Shown here: positions 1-9,206 of the stretch, in pieces | Layout of the letters: every line of letters begins with the position of its first letter | Position numbering within the stretch: position 1 is the first letter of the stretch | NCBI GenBank assembly: GCA_018819175.1 | Contig: JAHJQQ010000002.1 | Location: 28,600-92,599 of the forward strand | DNA from: Gammaproteobacteria bacterium | GTDB lineage: Bacteria > Pseudomonadota > Gammaproteobacteria > Thiohalobacterales > Thiohalobacteraceae | DNA length: 64,000 nucleotides | Direction of reading: 5' to 3' | Made by a program: the position numbers and the translations under genes | Notes under the pieces: generated by a model | What the model was told of the DNA's origin: nothing | The model's input: only the letters and a program-made list of their open reading frames with translations | Databases searched by the model: none

Positions 1-177
1 CTGGGTCTTGGGACTCAACCCTGAAGTGCGGAAATAACTCGACACGCGTTTTTTCAGATCGCGTGCCTTGCCGACATACAGCACTTCACCGTCGGCGCCC
101 AGCATGCGATAAACGCCCGGATGCGAAGTCAGGTGTTTGAGGAAGTTGCGCGCATCGAACCCCGCACCGGCGGTCAT
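1..177 (-). CDS. uvrC: UvrABC system protein C, N-terminal part (cut by window edge)
   Basis: Only the first 59 codons are in the window; the rest lies beyond position 1. They read as the start of the GIY-YIG nuclease domain of excinuclease subunit UvrC: GVYRM near residue 21, then VLYVGKARDLKKR near 33-45. UvrC makes the incisions on both sides of a lesion in nucleotide excision repair. The ATG at 177 follows the uracil-DNA glycosylase gene closely on the same strand, so uvrC is probably the last visible gene of a repair-flavoured operon that begins with uvrY. Confidence 0.93.
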   Translation of the reverse strand, partial: MTAGAGFDARNFLKHLTSHPGVYRMLGADGEVLYVGKARDLKKRVSSYFRTSGLSPKTQ

Positions 178-181
178 GTCA

Positions 182-823
182 TCAGCTCGCGGCCAGCAGA
201 TCCCGTACACGCGCAAACACGGCGCGGAACATATCGGCTGTGAGCCGACGGGTCTGGGTGTTGTAACGACTGCAGTGGTAGGAATCGATCAAACGCAGGC
301 CGTTGCTCAGCTGATGCTCGGCGGCATGACCAAAGACATGATCGCGAGCGCGTTCATCCTGCGCACGCAAGACGGCATCGTGGGCAATACGTCCAAGGGC
401 CAGAATCACTGCTCCTTTCGGCAATCCTGCCAGCTCTTGCTGCAGATAATGATTGCACTGGCGGATTTCACTGGTCTGCGGTTTGTTCTGCGGTGGCAGG
501 CATTTTACGGCATTGGTGATACGGCAGTTTTTCAATACCAAGCCGTCTTCACGTGAACGTGATTCCGCAGCGCTAGCGAAACCGAAGTCGTATAGGGTCT
601 GATACAGCAGAATGCCGGCATGATCGCCCGTAAAGGGTCGGCCGCTGGCGTTGGCGCCATGCATGCCCGGCGCGAGCCCGACAATCAGGAAACGCGTTTT
701 AGGATCGCCAAAGGGTGGCACGGGCCGGGCGTAATAGGTCGGATAATCACGCCCTACATCATCCAGAAAATCCGCGAGTCGTTCACATTGGCGGCAATCC
801 GCGTCGAAGACGGCCTTATTCAC
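182..823 (-). CDS. uracil-DNA glycosylase, family 5 (UDGb)-like
   Basis: Monofunctional glycosylase expected to remove uracil or other deaminated bases from DNA. The protein carries GLAPGMHGANASGRPFTGD, which matches motif A of family 5 UDGs (no catalytic Asp/Asn as in Ung), and an SYH-x-SRYNTQT-RLT segment matching motif B. Cysteines near the N-terminus (DADCRQCERL), with others downstream, fit the 4Fe-4S cluster of this family. I take a GTG start at 823, which overlaps the upstream stop codon by 8 bases; an ATG at 859 in the same frame would add 12 residues that lie wholly inside the upstream gene. Motif B has Cys where Pro is more usual (HCSR). Confidence 0.82.
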   Translation of the reverse strand: MNKAVFDADCRQCERLADFLDDVGRDYPTYYARPVPPFGDPKTRFLIVGLAPGMHGANASGRPFTGDHAGILLYQTLYDFGFASAAESRSREDGLVLKNCRITNAVKCLPPQNKPQTSEIRQCNHYLQQELAGLPKGAVILALGRIAHDAVLRAQDERARDHVFGHAAEHQLSNGLRLIDSYHCSRYNTQTRRLTADMFRAVFARVRDLLAAS

Positions 824-2252
824 CTTCAGGTTGTCCAATGTCGAGTACCTGCACTTCACGATTGGGAATATTCACGCGCACTATTTCGTGCGCATTGGTG
901 TTGGCAATATAAAGGTCATCACCCAAGATACTCAATCCACCGGGTTCATTCAGTGGATGGTAGATATTGAAATCAGTCACCCGATTATTGGTCAGGGACA
1001 GCGTTTTGATTTTAGAATTATAGGTGTCGGCGATCCATAACTGGCCACGTTTGCCGTCCATGGTCAAATCCATCGGGTGTTGCAGCTGCGCGGCGCGTCC
1101 AAGCCCCTCCTGATCACCAAAGTCGAACAGTCCCTGCCCTACCAAGGTTGCAACGGTCTGGGTCGGCATGCGGATAACCCGGATCGCGGAACTTTCAGCA
1201 TCCGCGACAAACAGGTGTACATCAAACAAGGCAAGACCTGACGGCTGCGCAAAACTGGCCGTGCGCGCCGGGCCATCCTGCAGTAACTCCTGGCCATTGC
1301 CGGCATAGACCGAAAGTCCAGGCGCTGTGAAGGGCAGTTGCCAGATCTGATGCTGGCCGGCCATGGCGACGTACAGCACATTATTGTGGTAAGCCAGATC
1401 CCAAGGGGAATTCAGCGCAGTGCCTGCAGCGGTCTCATAACGCTCCGGCATCTTTCTGCCGTGTGCTCCAGTACCCGCTAGGGTTTCCACTTCACCACTC
1501 GTGAGGCGAATGCGGCGGATCGCATGATTACCGGCGTCCGCGACATACAGATTATCCTCGACCTTCACCAAACCCTGCGGGTTATTGAACGAGCAATATT
1601 CACCATCCACAAGCCCCGCGCTTCCGCTACCGAAGCTGCGTCGAATTCGACCGCTAAGATCACATTCCAATATTCGATTGCGACCGCTATCGCTGATGAA
1701 CAATCGCCCTTCCGTTGCCAGCAGTTTGCCGGGGAAGCTCAACGTCGATGTAGGTTCTGTACTTGGTTTCGAGGGTAATCGTGCTGCGCGTGATGCATCC
1801 AGAGGATGCTCAGCAAGATACCCGGCAATCAGCTCGTCAAGCTGGCTGCGTTTACCTTCACCACGTGAAACACCGACGATGTATCCCTCCGGATCAATCA
1901 CCACCACACTTGGCCAGGCCTTCACCGCGTACAGGCTGGTCATCTGCAGCTCGGGATCATGCACAACGGGATGCTGGACGAACTGGCGATTGATGGCCTT
2001 CTGTAGCTGCGCGGGGATTTTTTCATTGGGGAATTTCGGTGAATGCACGCCGATGACCACCAGACCGTCGGGATATTTCTGTTCCAGGTAACGCAGGTCC
2101 GGCTGGATATGCTGGCAGTTAATGCAGCCGTAGGTCCAGAAATCCAGCAGCACCACCTTGCCGCGCAGGTCTGCCAGCCAGAGTGGTTCTTCGATATTGA
2201 ACCATTGCAGGGAACGGGGAATTTCCGGGGCGCGCACGCGGGCTTTATTCAT
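816..2252 (-). CDS. thioredoxin-like domain plus NHL-repeat beta-propeller (NHLRC2-like)
   Basis: A 478-residue protein in two parts. Residues 1-150 form a thioredoxin/AhpC-like fold (GKVVLLDFWTYGCINCQHI, with a CINC active-site pair). Residues 170-470 contain repeated NHL-type blades (NPQGLVKVEDNLYVADAGN, QPSGLALFDVHLFVADAES, HPMDLTMDGKRGQLWIADT). The arrangement matches NHLRC2-type proteins, whose biochemical role in bacteria is not settled; a redox or scaffold function is plausible. There is no signal peptide, so it should be cytoplasmic. It follows uvrY by 31 bases and overlaps the glycosylase gene, so it is probably co-transcribed with both. Confidence 0.85.
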   Translation of the reverse strand: MNKARVRAPEIPRSLQWFNIEEPLWLADLRGKVVLLDFWTYGCINCQHIQPDLRYLEQKYPDGLVVIGVHSPKFPNEKIPAQLQKAINRQFVQHPVVHDPELQMTSLYAVKAWPSVVVIDPEGYIVGVSRGEGKRSQLDELIAGYLAEHPLDASRAARLPSKPSTEPTSTLSFPGKLLATEGRLFISDSGRNRILECDLSGRIRRSFGSGSAGLVDGEYCSFNNPQGLVKVEDNLYVADAGNHAIRRIRLTSGEVETLAGTGAHGRKMPERYETAAGTALNSPWDLAYHNNVLYVAMAGQHQIWQLPFTAPGLSVYAGNGQELLQDGPARTASFAQPSGLALFDVHLFVADAESSAIRVIRMPTQTVATLVGQGLFDFGDQEGLGRAAQLQHPMDLTMDGKRGQLWIADTYNSKIKTLSLTNNRVTDFNIYHPLNEPGGLSILGDDLYIANTNAHEIVRVNIPNREVQVLDIGQPEGE

Positions 2253-2283
2253 AAGACGATCATTTCGTGAACTGAGCGAGGGA

Positions 2284-2946
2284 TCAAGTGGGCGTCGGAT
2301 CGATAGAGATCATGCCATGGCGCATGGCCAAGTGCGTCAGTTCGACATCGTTATCCACGCCGAGTTTTTCATACAGACGATAACGATAGGTGCTGACTGT
2401 TTTGGGACTCAGACACAAGCGGTCTGAAATATCCTGAATGCTATGGCCTTGGGTGACCATGAGCATGACCTGCATTTCGCGTTGCGAAAGCTTCTCGAAC
2501 AACGAGCGCTTGCCACCGGGCAGCATGGACAGGGCCACTTGGCGTGCGATATCTGCCCCGATATAACGCTCGCCCTTGGCGACGGTGTGGATCGCCGCGA
2601 CAATCTCATCCACGGCGCAGGACTTGGTCAGATAACCCGCGGCACCGGCTTCGAGCAAACGTGTGGGATAGGGTTCATCGACGTGGACGGTGACAATGAT
2701 CACCTTGATGTCAGGACTGATTTGCATCAGTTTACGGGTGGTTTCCAGGCCGCCGATGCCGGGCATATTCACATCCATGATGATGACGTCCGGCCGCCGT
2801 TGCCGGACCATCTGGATGGCCTCTTCGCCGGTGCTGGCCTCTGCAATAACCTTTATGCCTTTCGCATCCTCAAGTATTCGCTTGAGACCTGCACGGACCA
2901 ATTCGTGGTCATCGACAAGCATGAGCTGGATCATTCCGTCCCCCAT
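2284..2946 (-). CDS. uvrY: UvrY/GacA-type response regulator
   Basis: A LuxR-class response regulator of 220 residues. The receiver domain (about 5-120) has the acidic pair VDDH, the phospho-acceptor Asp in VIIMDVNMPG and the conserved Lys in YLTKSC. The C-terminal LuxR helix-turn-helix reads LSQREMQVMLMVTQGHSIQDI and then LSPKTVSTYRYRL. Sequence and proximity to uvrC identify it as UvrY/GacA, the partner of BarA/GacS that drives CsrB-type small RNAs. GGAGG seven bases before the ATG at 2946 supports that start, although family members more often begin at MIQ (2934). No kinase lies nearby, as usual for this system. Confidence 0.9.
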   Translation of the reverse strand: MGDGMIQLMLVDDHELVRAGLKRILEDAKGIKVIAEASTGEEAIQMVRQRRPDVIIMDVNMPGIGGLETTRKLMQISPDIKVIIVTVHVDEPYPTRLLEAGAAGYLTKSCAVDEIVAAIHTVAKGERYIGADIARQVALSMLPGGKRSLFEKLSQREMQVMLMVTQGHSIQDISDRLCLSPKTVSTYRYRLYEKLGVDNDVELTHLAMRHGMISIDPTPT

Positions 2947-3045
2947 CGCAAACCTCCAAATTCCATTTGTTGTTGCGTTGTTTCTAACGGCTCCAATCTA
3001 TCACTCGGCGCCAAAGGCTAATGCAATGATCGGCAAGACTACAGG

Positions 3046-3254
3046 GACTTTTCAGCCCGGGTAAGGATTATTGGCGGAGAGGGTGGGATTACTCGCGCTA
3101 CGCGCTCGCCCTGCGGGCCGGCCTGCGGCCGTTCTCCGCGGCCAAACGGCCGCTGCGTCGAACCGTTGGCTTCTCATCAAATCCACCCTAACCACAACTA
3201 TCCTTACCCGGACTTTCAGCCCGGGTAAGGATAGTTGGCGGAGAGGGTGGGATT
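3046..3254. repeat. direct repeat of the tRNA-Ser 3' end, about 165-bp period
   Basis: Bases 3211-3254 contain the last 19 bases of the tRNA-Ser gene (on its strand) plus 25 bases of downstream flank. They recur almost unchanged at 3046-3090 (GACTTTTCAGCCCGGGTAAG onward to GGGTGGGATT), a 165-base offset. In the distal copy the T-arm is interrupted: after GGATT comes about 90 bp of GC-rich, self-complementary sequence before CGAACC appears. The distal copy is therefore a tRNA remnant, not a second tRNA. It recalls the repeats that carry a tRNA 3' end downstream of E. coli tyrT, but I cannot show common origin. Confidence 0.75.
3196..3236 (-). terminator. perfect 16-bp hairpin just downstream of tRNA-Ser
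   Basis: Arms 3196-3211 and 3221-3236 are perfectly complementary (AACTATCCTTACCCGG against its reverse complement) around a 9-base loop. The structure begins at the encoded CCA end of the tRNA. There is no clear T-tract, so it may be a transcript-end or processing hairpin rather than a classical intrinsic terminator. Confidence 0.55.
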
Positions 3255-3323
3255 CGAACCCACGGAAGGTCGCCCTTCAACGGTTTTCAAGACCGTCGCT
3301 TTCGGCCGCTCAGCCACCTCTCC
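3236..3323 (-). tRNA. tRNA-Ser (TGA anticodon)
   Basis: An 88-base class II tRNA on the minus strand. The acceptor stem GGAGAGG pairs with CCTCTCC, followed by discriminator G and an encoded CCA. The anticodon arm ACGGT-CTTGAAA-ACCGT gives anticodon TGA. The variable arm is long, as expected for serine tRNAs, and the T-arm reads GTGGGTTCGAATCCCAC. It should read UCA and other UCN codons. Confidence 0.95.
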
Positions 3324-3473
3324 AGCGCCGCATACGATACCCGATTTTCGTAAATTTGTCTCAGGCATCAGCCGGTTCCGCGGTGTTGCCCTGCCGCCCA
3401 GTCATGTTATGCTGAACTCTGTTGCAAATTCGCAGTCCTAGTGCGTAACCGATTAACCTGGAGGCTTTATCTT

Positions 3474-4148
3474 ATGAGTACATTTGATCGTGTTCTGGCA
3501 CCTCAACAGGACGCCGTCATTGCCACCAACAAGCTCATCCGCAACACCTATATGTTGCTGTCGATGACCTTGCTGTTCAGTGTCGTCACCGCTGGCGCCG
3601 GTATGGCTATGGGGATTTCCCCCGCCATTTCCATGATCGCCACGCTCGGCGCCATTGGACTGTTGTGGCTGGTCCTGCCGCGCACTGAAAATTCTGCAGC
3701 AGGCCTTGCTGTGGTGTTCGGTATCACCGGCTTGCTGGGTCTGGGCCTCGGCCCGTTGCTCACCCACTATCTGGCTATTCCCGGTGGCGGTAAACTGGTC
3801 GCAACCGCCTTGGGCGGTACAGGTGTTATCTTCCTGGGCCTGTCCGGTTATGCCCTTACCACACGCCGTGATTTCAACTTCATGGGTGGCTTTCTGTTCG
3901 TCGGTCTGGTCGTGGCACTGATTGCTATGATCGCCAATCTGTTTATGGAAATTCCAGCCCTGTCGTTGGCGATCTCCGGTGTAATCGTGCTGCTGATGAG
4001 TGGCATGATCCTGTATGACACCAGCCGCATCGTTAACGGTGGCGAAACCAATTATCTGCGCGCCACGGTGTCGCTGTATCTGGACTTCTATAATCTGTTT
4101 ATCCACCTGCTGCACTTGCTGACAGCCTTTGCTGGCGGCGACGACTGA
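3474..4148 (+). CDS. yccA: Bax inhibitor-1 / YccA-family membrane protein
   Basis: A 224-residue polytopic protein with about seven hydrophobic segments from residue 24 to the C-terminus and the BI-1 family ending (YDTSRIVNGGETNYLRATVSL, then LYLDFYNLFIHLL) with acidic residues at the extreme end. In E. coli, YccA interacts with the FtsH protease, and BI-1 proteins are linked to calcium or proton leak. The ATG at 3474 is chosen because GGAGG lies 11 bases upstream; a longer reading from 3441 has no ribosome-binding site. A strong intrinsic terminator follows at 4171, so this looks like a single-gene unit. Confidence 0.9.
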   Translation: MSTFDRVLAPQQDAVIATNKLIRNTYMLLSMTLLFSVVTAGAGMAMGISPAISMIATLGAIGLLWLVLPRTENSAAGLAVVFGITGLLGLGLGPLLTHYLAIPGGGKLVATALGGTGVIFLGLSGYALTTRRDFNFMGGFLFVGLVVALIAMIANLFMEIPALSLAISGVIVLLMSGMILYDTSRIVNGGETNYLRATVSLYLDFYNLFIHLLHLLTAFAGGDD

Positions 4149-4170
4149 TAACAGTTAGTCGGGCACACCT

Positions 4171-4203
4171 AAGGCAGGTCATGAAAATGACCTGCCTTTT
4201 TCA
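4171..4203 (+). terminator. intrinsic terminator after yccA
   Basis: GCAGGTCAT-GAAA-ATGACCTGC forms a perfect 9-bp stem with a GAAA tetraloop, followed at once by CTTTTTC. This is a textbook rho-independent terminator. Confidence 0.9.
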
Positions 4204-4225
4204 TTTCAGGACATAGGACAGATTC

Positions 4226-4417
4226 ATGGACATGTGGATGAAAATCGCCCTGGCAGTCGTCCTCGGCATTATGGTGATACGCCTCTGGCCCGCTGCCATG
4301 CACATGATGAAACACGGGCCCGAAGGTTCCAACGAGGATTGGCGTGCGGCGCTCCTGCCGATAGCCGCAGTGGTGGGTTTTATTATTCTGCTGATTCTGA
4401 TGGTGCGCGGGAACTAG
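4226..4417 (+). CDS. small membrane protein, two predicted TM segments
   Basis: A 63-residue protein, not recognised. It has hydrophobic stretches at about 5-26 (MKIALAVVLGIMVIRLWPAA) and 44-60 (LLPIAAVVGFIILLILMV), joined by a short charged loop containing NEDWRA. AGGACA just upstream could serve as ribosome-binding site. Its TAG stop (4415-4417) lies within the terminal CTAG of the 149-bp repeat element that follows, so the insertion may have defined or truncated the C-terminus. Confidence 0.65.
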   Translation: MDMWMKIALAVVLGIMVIRLWPAAMHMMKHGPEGSNEDWRAALLPIAAVVGFIILLILMVRGN

Positions 4418-4562
4418 GGAGCCTCTGATTAATTTGATCAAGCGAGCAGCTGCCAGGCGCAGACGGGCGAAAAAGCGGAGTTTACACGCAGTAAATCAGC
4501 ATTTTGAGCCCGGATGCAACGCAGCAGATGCCGCTTCAGTGAATTAATCAGAGGTTACCTAG
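4414..4562. repeat. 149-bp inverted-repeat element (MITE-like), copy 1
   Basis: The ends are near-perfect inverted repeats: CTAGGGAGCCTCTGATTAAT at the left and the complement of CTAGGTAACCTCTGATTAAT at the right (18/20). CTAG flanks both sides and could be a target duplication. The interior carries no gene. A second copy of exactly the same length lies at 11753-11901, with most internal positions identical. There is no transposase, so this would be a non-autonomous element mobilised in trans. Confidence 0.85.
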
Positions 4563-4567
4563 GTGAT

Positions 4568-5107
4568 TCAACCTGCCTGCGCACTTGTCACCTCAATCGA
4601 CTCAAAGCTCTCCTTCAACCACCGATAGGCAAGATGGCTGGCCCACTTTGCGATGCTGTCCTGTTGGGCGCTTTTCTGGAAGGAACTTGCCTCTAGCACC
4701 AGTTTTACGCGATCCGGCGTGTAATGGCGGATCAGCTCCTGTTGGGCATTGGGCTGCTGCGGCCGCACCGTTGGCATGGTGAAGGCCTGCGATTGAATGG
4801 ATTGGAATTTCAGGCTGGCGAAGATAGGCCGTAACTTGCGTTCAATCTCACCGCGCACCTGACTGCAGCTGAACCAGGCGATATGGTCAGCGGCCTCTAA
4901 TAGATCCTGCTCCACCGCCCCGGTGTGATCTTTGAAATAATCCAGAGCCGGGTAATATCCCAAGTGTTCGGCCTGTACATACTGTCCGATTTGCTCCGCC
5001 AACGCGGTACCGACCACCACAGGTGAGGCCGACAGATGCCGGGTGAACACATGCTCTGGTAACTGCACCAACAGTGTCAGTACCGCCTTGTTGAGATGGA
5101 TGCTCAC
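4568..5107 (-). CDS. hypothetical protein downstream of dsrS
   Basis: A 179-residue protein that I do not recognise. A GTG at 5107, four bases after the dsrS stop, is the likely start; upstream in-frame codons only read through dsrS. It is soluble and mostly helical, with an aromatic patch (EHLGYYPALDYFKDH), a mid-protein HIAWFSCSQVRGEIERKL and a C-terminal WASHLAYRWLKESFESIEV. There are no nucleotide-binding or metal motifs and no signal peptide. Tight spacing behind dsrS suggests one transcript and perhaps a related role. Confidence 0.6.
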   Translation of the reverse strand: MSIHLNKAVLTLLVQLPEHVFTRHLSASPVVVGTALAEQIGQYVQAEHLGYYPALDYFKDHTGAVEQDLLEAADHIAWFSCSQVRGEIERKLRPIFASLKFQSIQSQAFTMPTVRPQQPNAQQELIRHYTPDRVKLVLEASSFQKSAQQDSIAKWASHLAYRWLKESFESIEVTSAQAG

Positions 5108-5111
5108 AAGG

Positions 5112-6239
5112 TCAGCCGGCTCCGCGCAGTATCGCGATCTGCTCAAGCAAGGGGCCGGTGATGGGTTCAAGTTTGCGGCGCATGACCGTGCCGATGGCAT
5201 CGGTACGGGCGAAAATCGGGGAGACAAGCTGCTCGCCAATGGCCGATAAAATCAGCATGGCTTGGATCGCCGGGGCGAGCTCAGGGAGCTTTGATAATAA
5301 CAGTGTCAACTCCGGGTCTTCATTATCAGCGCCGTTGCAACGCGCCTTGGCCTGAACCAGGATCGAGTCTATATCCGGCAGACGTTCTCCCGGATCAGCG
5401 ACACTTCTAAAGAAGGCCTGTATGGCATCCAGTAACGCGACCACGACATCTTGGTTATTTGGCTTGCTCATAACGGTTTCGACGGTCGTCAAATAAGCCT
5501 GACCGGATTCGCATAACACGCGCTGGAGTTGCAGGGCATAGACATTACCCGCAGCAACCAATGTGCCGAGCGCGTCAGAGGAACGCTCCCACGCTGGATG
5601 TGGCGCTGCGGTTTCCGGCAACGCATCCGGTGTTGCCAGCAGGAAGCCCACACAGTAGGTATTTTTGATACGCGCCTTTTTCCAGATCTTATCGCGCGCT
5701 TCCGCATCGATAAGGCCCGGTTGCAGGACCAGGCGCACACTCTCGATCATGGCGTGATGATCTTCTTCAAAGGGGAGATAGTCGATCAGATATTCGGCCA
5801 GCACCTGCCCCATGGCGCCCTTGCAGATACACTCACGGGTGAGCATCTTGCGGGCGTTGTCCGCGGTCGGCATGGCCCACCAGGCACGTCGCGCCAGTTC
5901 ATCCGTCAGGCCTGTGGCATGTACGACTGCTACAACCGCTTCCGGTTCACCCAATAACAGCAGCTTTTCCAGACTGTCGTCACGCGCCTGGCCCATGCGT
6001 GTCCAGCGCCTGAGATAGATGGGATAGCCGCCGGGGGAACCCAACACATGACTGGACAGCATTTCCCGTACACTGCGAATGTACTTCTCATCACGGCAGG
6101 TCGGGTTGAGGCGAATCTTCGATTCACCCTGGCCGGAAAAACCATAGAGCATCATCGCCGACTCATCGATCCGCACCGCGTGCAGATCATTGGCCAACAT
6201 GACGTTCAGTCGCAGCGCGTCTTCAGCTGACAAATCCAT
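5112..6239 (-). CDS. dsrS: DsrS-like protein
   Basis: A 375-residue soluble protein that I recognise by overall sequence as DsrS, the last gene of the Allochromatium vinosum dsr operon. Conserved-looking blocks are SSHVLGSPGGYPIYLRRWTRMGQ near 62-85 and LTDELARRAWWAMPTADNARK near 111-131. Its biochemical role is unknown; work in A. vinosum suggests an effect on dsr expression and no strict requirement. Here it is not at the end of dsrABEFHCMKLJOPNR but about 10.6 kb upstream of dsrA on the opposite strand, between a Sel1-repeat gene and an unknown gene. Confidence 0.75.
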   Translation of the reverse strand: MDLSAEDALRLNVMLANDLHAVRIDESAMMLYGFSGQGESKIRLNPTCRDEKYIRSVREMLSSHVLGSPGGYPIYLRRWTRMGQARDDSLEKLLLLGEPEAVVAVVHATGLTDELARRAWWAMPTADNARKMLTRECICKGAMGQVLAEYLIDYLPFEEDHHAMIESVRLVLQPGLIDAEARDKIWKKARIKNTYCVGFLLATPDALPETAAPHPAWERSSDALGTLVAAGNVYALQLQRVLCESGQAYLTTVETVMSKPNNQDVVVALLDAIQAFFRSVADPGERLPDIDSILVQAKARCNGADNEDPELTLLLSKLPELAPAIQAMLILSAIGEQLVSPIFARTDAIGTVMRRKLEPITGPLLEQIAILRGAG

Positions 6240-6263
6240 TCCGATCTCGTCGATTCTACCGCC

Positions 6264-6695
6264 TCAGCGATCGAACCCTGCCAGTTTGTAGAGGCGTTTG
6301 GCCTCTTCAAGGTCTTGCGGTATCCCATTACCCTGCTCATACATCATTGCCAGGGTGGTCAATGAACCGGCCAGCCCTTGTTCGGCGGCCTGCTTGAACC
6401 AATGCACCGCCTGCTCACCGTCTTTGGCGACACACTCACCTTCGAGATACATGAACCCAAGGCCGTGCTGCGCCAAGGCATGTCCCTGTTCCGCGGCTGC
6501 GCGCATCCATTTCAACGCGGCATCCGGATTGCGGACCGTACCCAGACCATTCTGATACATGATCGCCATCCGATGTTGCGCATCGGCATTACCCTGGTTG
6601 GCGAAGGGTGAGAACAATTGCATGGCGCGGGAAAAATGCTTGGCCTCAAAGGCCGCCAGCGCACTGGAAAAATCCATATCGTCGTTATCAGACAT
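6264..6695 (-). CDS. Sel1-like repeat (TPR-type) protein
   Basis: A 143-residue protein made of about three Sel1-like repeats, with the typical cores ADAQHRMAIMYQNGLGT, ALAQHGLGFMYLEGECV and AGSLTTLAMMYEQGNGI. Such helical repeats mediate protein-protein contacts. There is no signal peptide. I prefer the ATG at 6695 because GGAG is too close to the alternative at 6701. It lies directly upstream of dsrS with the same orientation, so it may act with DsrS. Confidence 0.85.
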   Translation of the reverse strand: MSDNDDMDFSSALAAFEAKHFSRAMQLFSPFANQGNADAQHRMAIMYQNGLGTVRNPDAALKWMRAAAEQGHALAQHGLGFMYLEGECVAKDGEQAVHWFKQAAEQGLAGSLTTLAMMYEQGNGIPQDLEEAKRLYKLAGFDR

Positions 6696-7000
6696 ACTCA
6701 TCTCCGGGGTGGCGCTCAGTGATCGGTTACCGCGCGCATGGAATGGTTTTATATTGAATAACAGTATCTTAGTTGATTAAGTTCAGCGGGTGTATATCCC
6801 AGGTGGGCGATGCAGTTCAGCTCAGATCTGAGCCCTTTAAGGTCTATAAAGATCTGCATAAAACCCACCTCTATAGGGATATACAGGGTCTGCATGGCGG
6901 ACCTGTATACTCGCGGATCGAATAACTGCCCGTTTTTGCGCGGAGTATTGCGTCGCGTCGCTGTCAAACTGATATCGCGACAGCGACCATGGTATCGAAT
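6696..7000. promoter_or_regulatory. divergent intergenic region with an interrupted inverted repeat
   Basis: About 300 bp without a gene, between the Sel1/dsrS pair and the TrpD2-like gene. It contains an inverted repeat: TGTATATCCC-AGGTGGG at 6791-6807 against CCCACCT-ctata-GGGATATACA at 6864-6885. AGATCT is repeated inside the loop. This is a plausible operator or mRNA leader for one of the divergent units, but I see no clear promoter hexamers. Confidence 0.4.
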
Positions 7001-8125
<1,125 letters not shown>

Positions 8126-8225
8126 GACCTGAGGTATTCGTGCCGGCGTCTGAACCAACGCTCAGAGTCGGTGCGCGTGTTAACGTAAACTTTGACGAAA
8201 AGCTCTTTTGAGAAGGAGAGGTATC

Positions 8226-8423
8226 ATGAGTAACCCTTACTACGAAGCGATCGACAAGATGGAAAAGGCCGGCGTTGACGGTGAATATATCCAGGGCTGG
8301 GCAAGCGCCTACTACCAGAACCCGATGCGTGAAGAACAGCGCCTCAATGATGCCTACAAAGCCGGCTACGAAAAAGGCAAGGAAAAGGACGCCACCGGTT
8401 TCGAGGCTTGGAAGAAGAAGTAA
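8226..8423 (+). CDS. small charged protein of the dsr neighbourhood
   Basis: A 65-residue hydrophilic protein of unknown function: AIDKMEKAGVDGEYIQGWA followed by QNPMREEQRLNDAYKAGYE and a lysine-rich tail. It is probably two or three short helices. The ribosome-binding site is strong (AGAAGGAGAGG, 8226 start) and an intrinsic terminator follows 20 bases after the stop, both signs of a real, well-expressed gene. No cysteines, no membrane segment. Confidence 0.75.
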   Translation: MSNPYYEAIDKMEKAGVDGEYIQGWASAYYQNPMREEQRLNDAYKAGYEKGKEKDATGFEAWKKK

Positions 8424-8442
8424 GCGTCACACTTCACTTCCG

Positions 8443-8475
8443 AATAAAAAAGGCGGGTATTCCCGCCTTTTTTAT
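8443..8475 (+). terminator. intrinsic terminator, possibly bidirectional
   Basis: AAAAAAGGCGGG-tatt-CCCGCCTTTTTT has a 6-bp GC core extended by A/T pairs, with T-runs on both strands. It separates a plus-strand small gene from a convergent minus-strand gene. Confidence 0.88.
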
Positions 8476-8491
8476 TGCTGGTAGATAACCG

Positions 8492-9067
8492 TCAACTCGC
8501 CGGCTGTTGCTCCGGGAGGAGGCTACTGATGGCACGTCGCAAGGTTTTAACGGCTTCGGGGGCTTCGATATCGATAACCTGGGTACCTACCCATTTGCGT
8601 TGCCGCTCGCCCAATACCGCTGTCATCCGGTCACCAAAAAAGCGCAGCAGCTGGAAACTCGGCTCGTGATCGATCACGGTAAAATCCGAGTACTCATCCA
8701 TGCATGAATTCAAGCGATCGATATAGGGCTTACGGTAATCCCCATTGCCCAGGACATCCCGCATATTGTCCTGCACATAATCAGACACCTTGCGTGCCAA
8801 CGCCGTAATGAATTCGGCACGTTCCTCATCATCCATGCGCTCATAGGCGATACGGTCGACCATATGGATCAGGAAGATCGTGAATTCCTCCATAACCTGC
8901 ACACGTTGCAGCTGAGTATCGGTCTGAAAGCCTTCATTTTCCAGATTGAGCAAGGCACCCTGACCTATGCGCCAAAGGGTAAAACTCAGGGCGCTGACGA
9001 TCTCCTGAATGGAGCGCACCTTATCGACGTTGTTCCAACGGGTCTTGATTCGCACACCGAACTCCAC
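8492..9067 (-). CDS. conserved-looking helical protein, unknown function
   Basis: A 191-residue soluble protein, not recognised. It begins at a GTG and is predicted to be nearly all helix: EIVSALSFTLWRIGQGALLNLE, then VMEEFTIFLIHMVDRIAYERM and EFITALARKVSDYVQDNMRD. The C-terminal part has a FQLLRFFGDRMTAVLGERQR segment. No signal peptide or metal motif is visible. It lies in a head-to-head arrangement with the gene at 9207, so the two may share a regulatory region of about 140 bp. Confidence 0.65.
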   Translation of the reverse strand: MEFGVRIKTRWNNVDKVRSIQEIVSALSFTLWRIGQGALLNLENEGFQTDTQLQRVQVMEEFTIFLIHMVDRIAYERMDDEERAEFITALARKVSDYVQDNMRDVLGNGDYRKPYIDRLNSCMDEYSDFTVIDHEPSFQLLRFFGDRMTAVLGERQRKWVGTQVIDIEAPEAVKTLRRAISSLLPEQQPAS

Positions 9068-9206
9068 AGTTACAGACGAGATTTCACATACAATATTTGT
9101 ACGTTTTCAGAAAACATCACACTGGTAAGCGACATATTACGCTGCCGCAGCCCGCGTGCTAGGATGCAATAGTATACAAGCTCGCTAGGGATTTATCCTC
9201 GGCTTA

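Noticed and set aside
3046..3090. A second tRNA-Ser gene
   Set aside because: Only the 3' end is present and the T-arm is split by about 90 bp; it cannot fold as a tRNA.
3071..3415. Plus-strand genes across the tRNA-Ser region
   Set aside because: They are translations of the tRNA and of its GC-rich repeat, with no support as proteins.
4169..4441. Minus-strand gene crossing the terminator and repeat copy 1
   Set aside because: Its first residues (MIKLIRGSL) are encoded by the repeat end and recur at copy 2; the rest is antisense to the small membrane gene.
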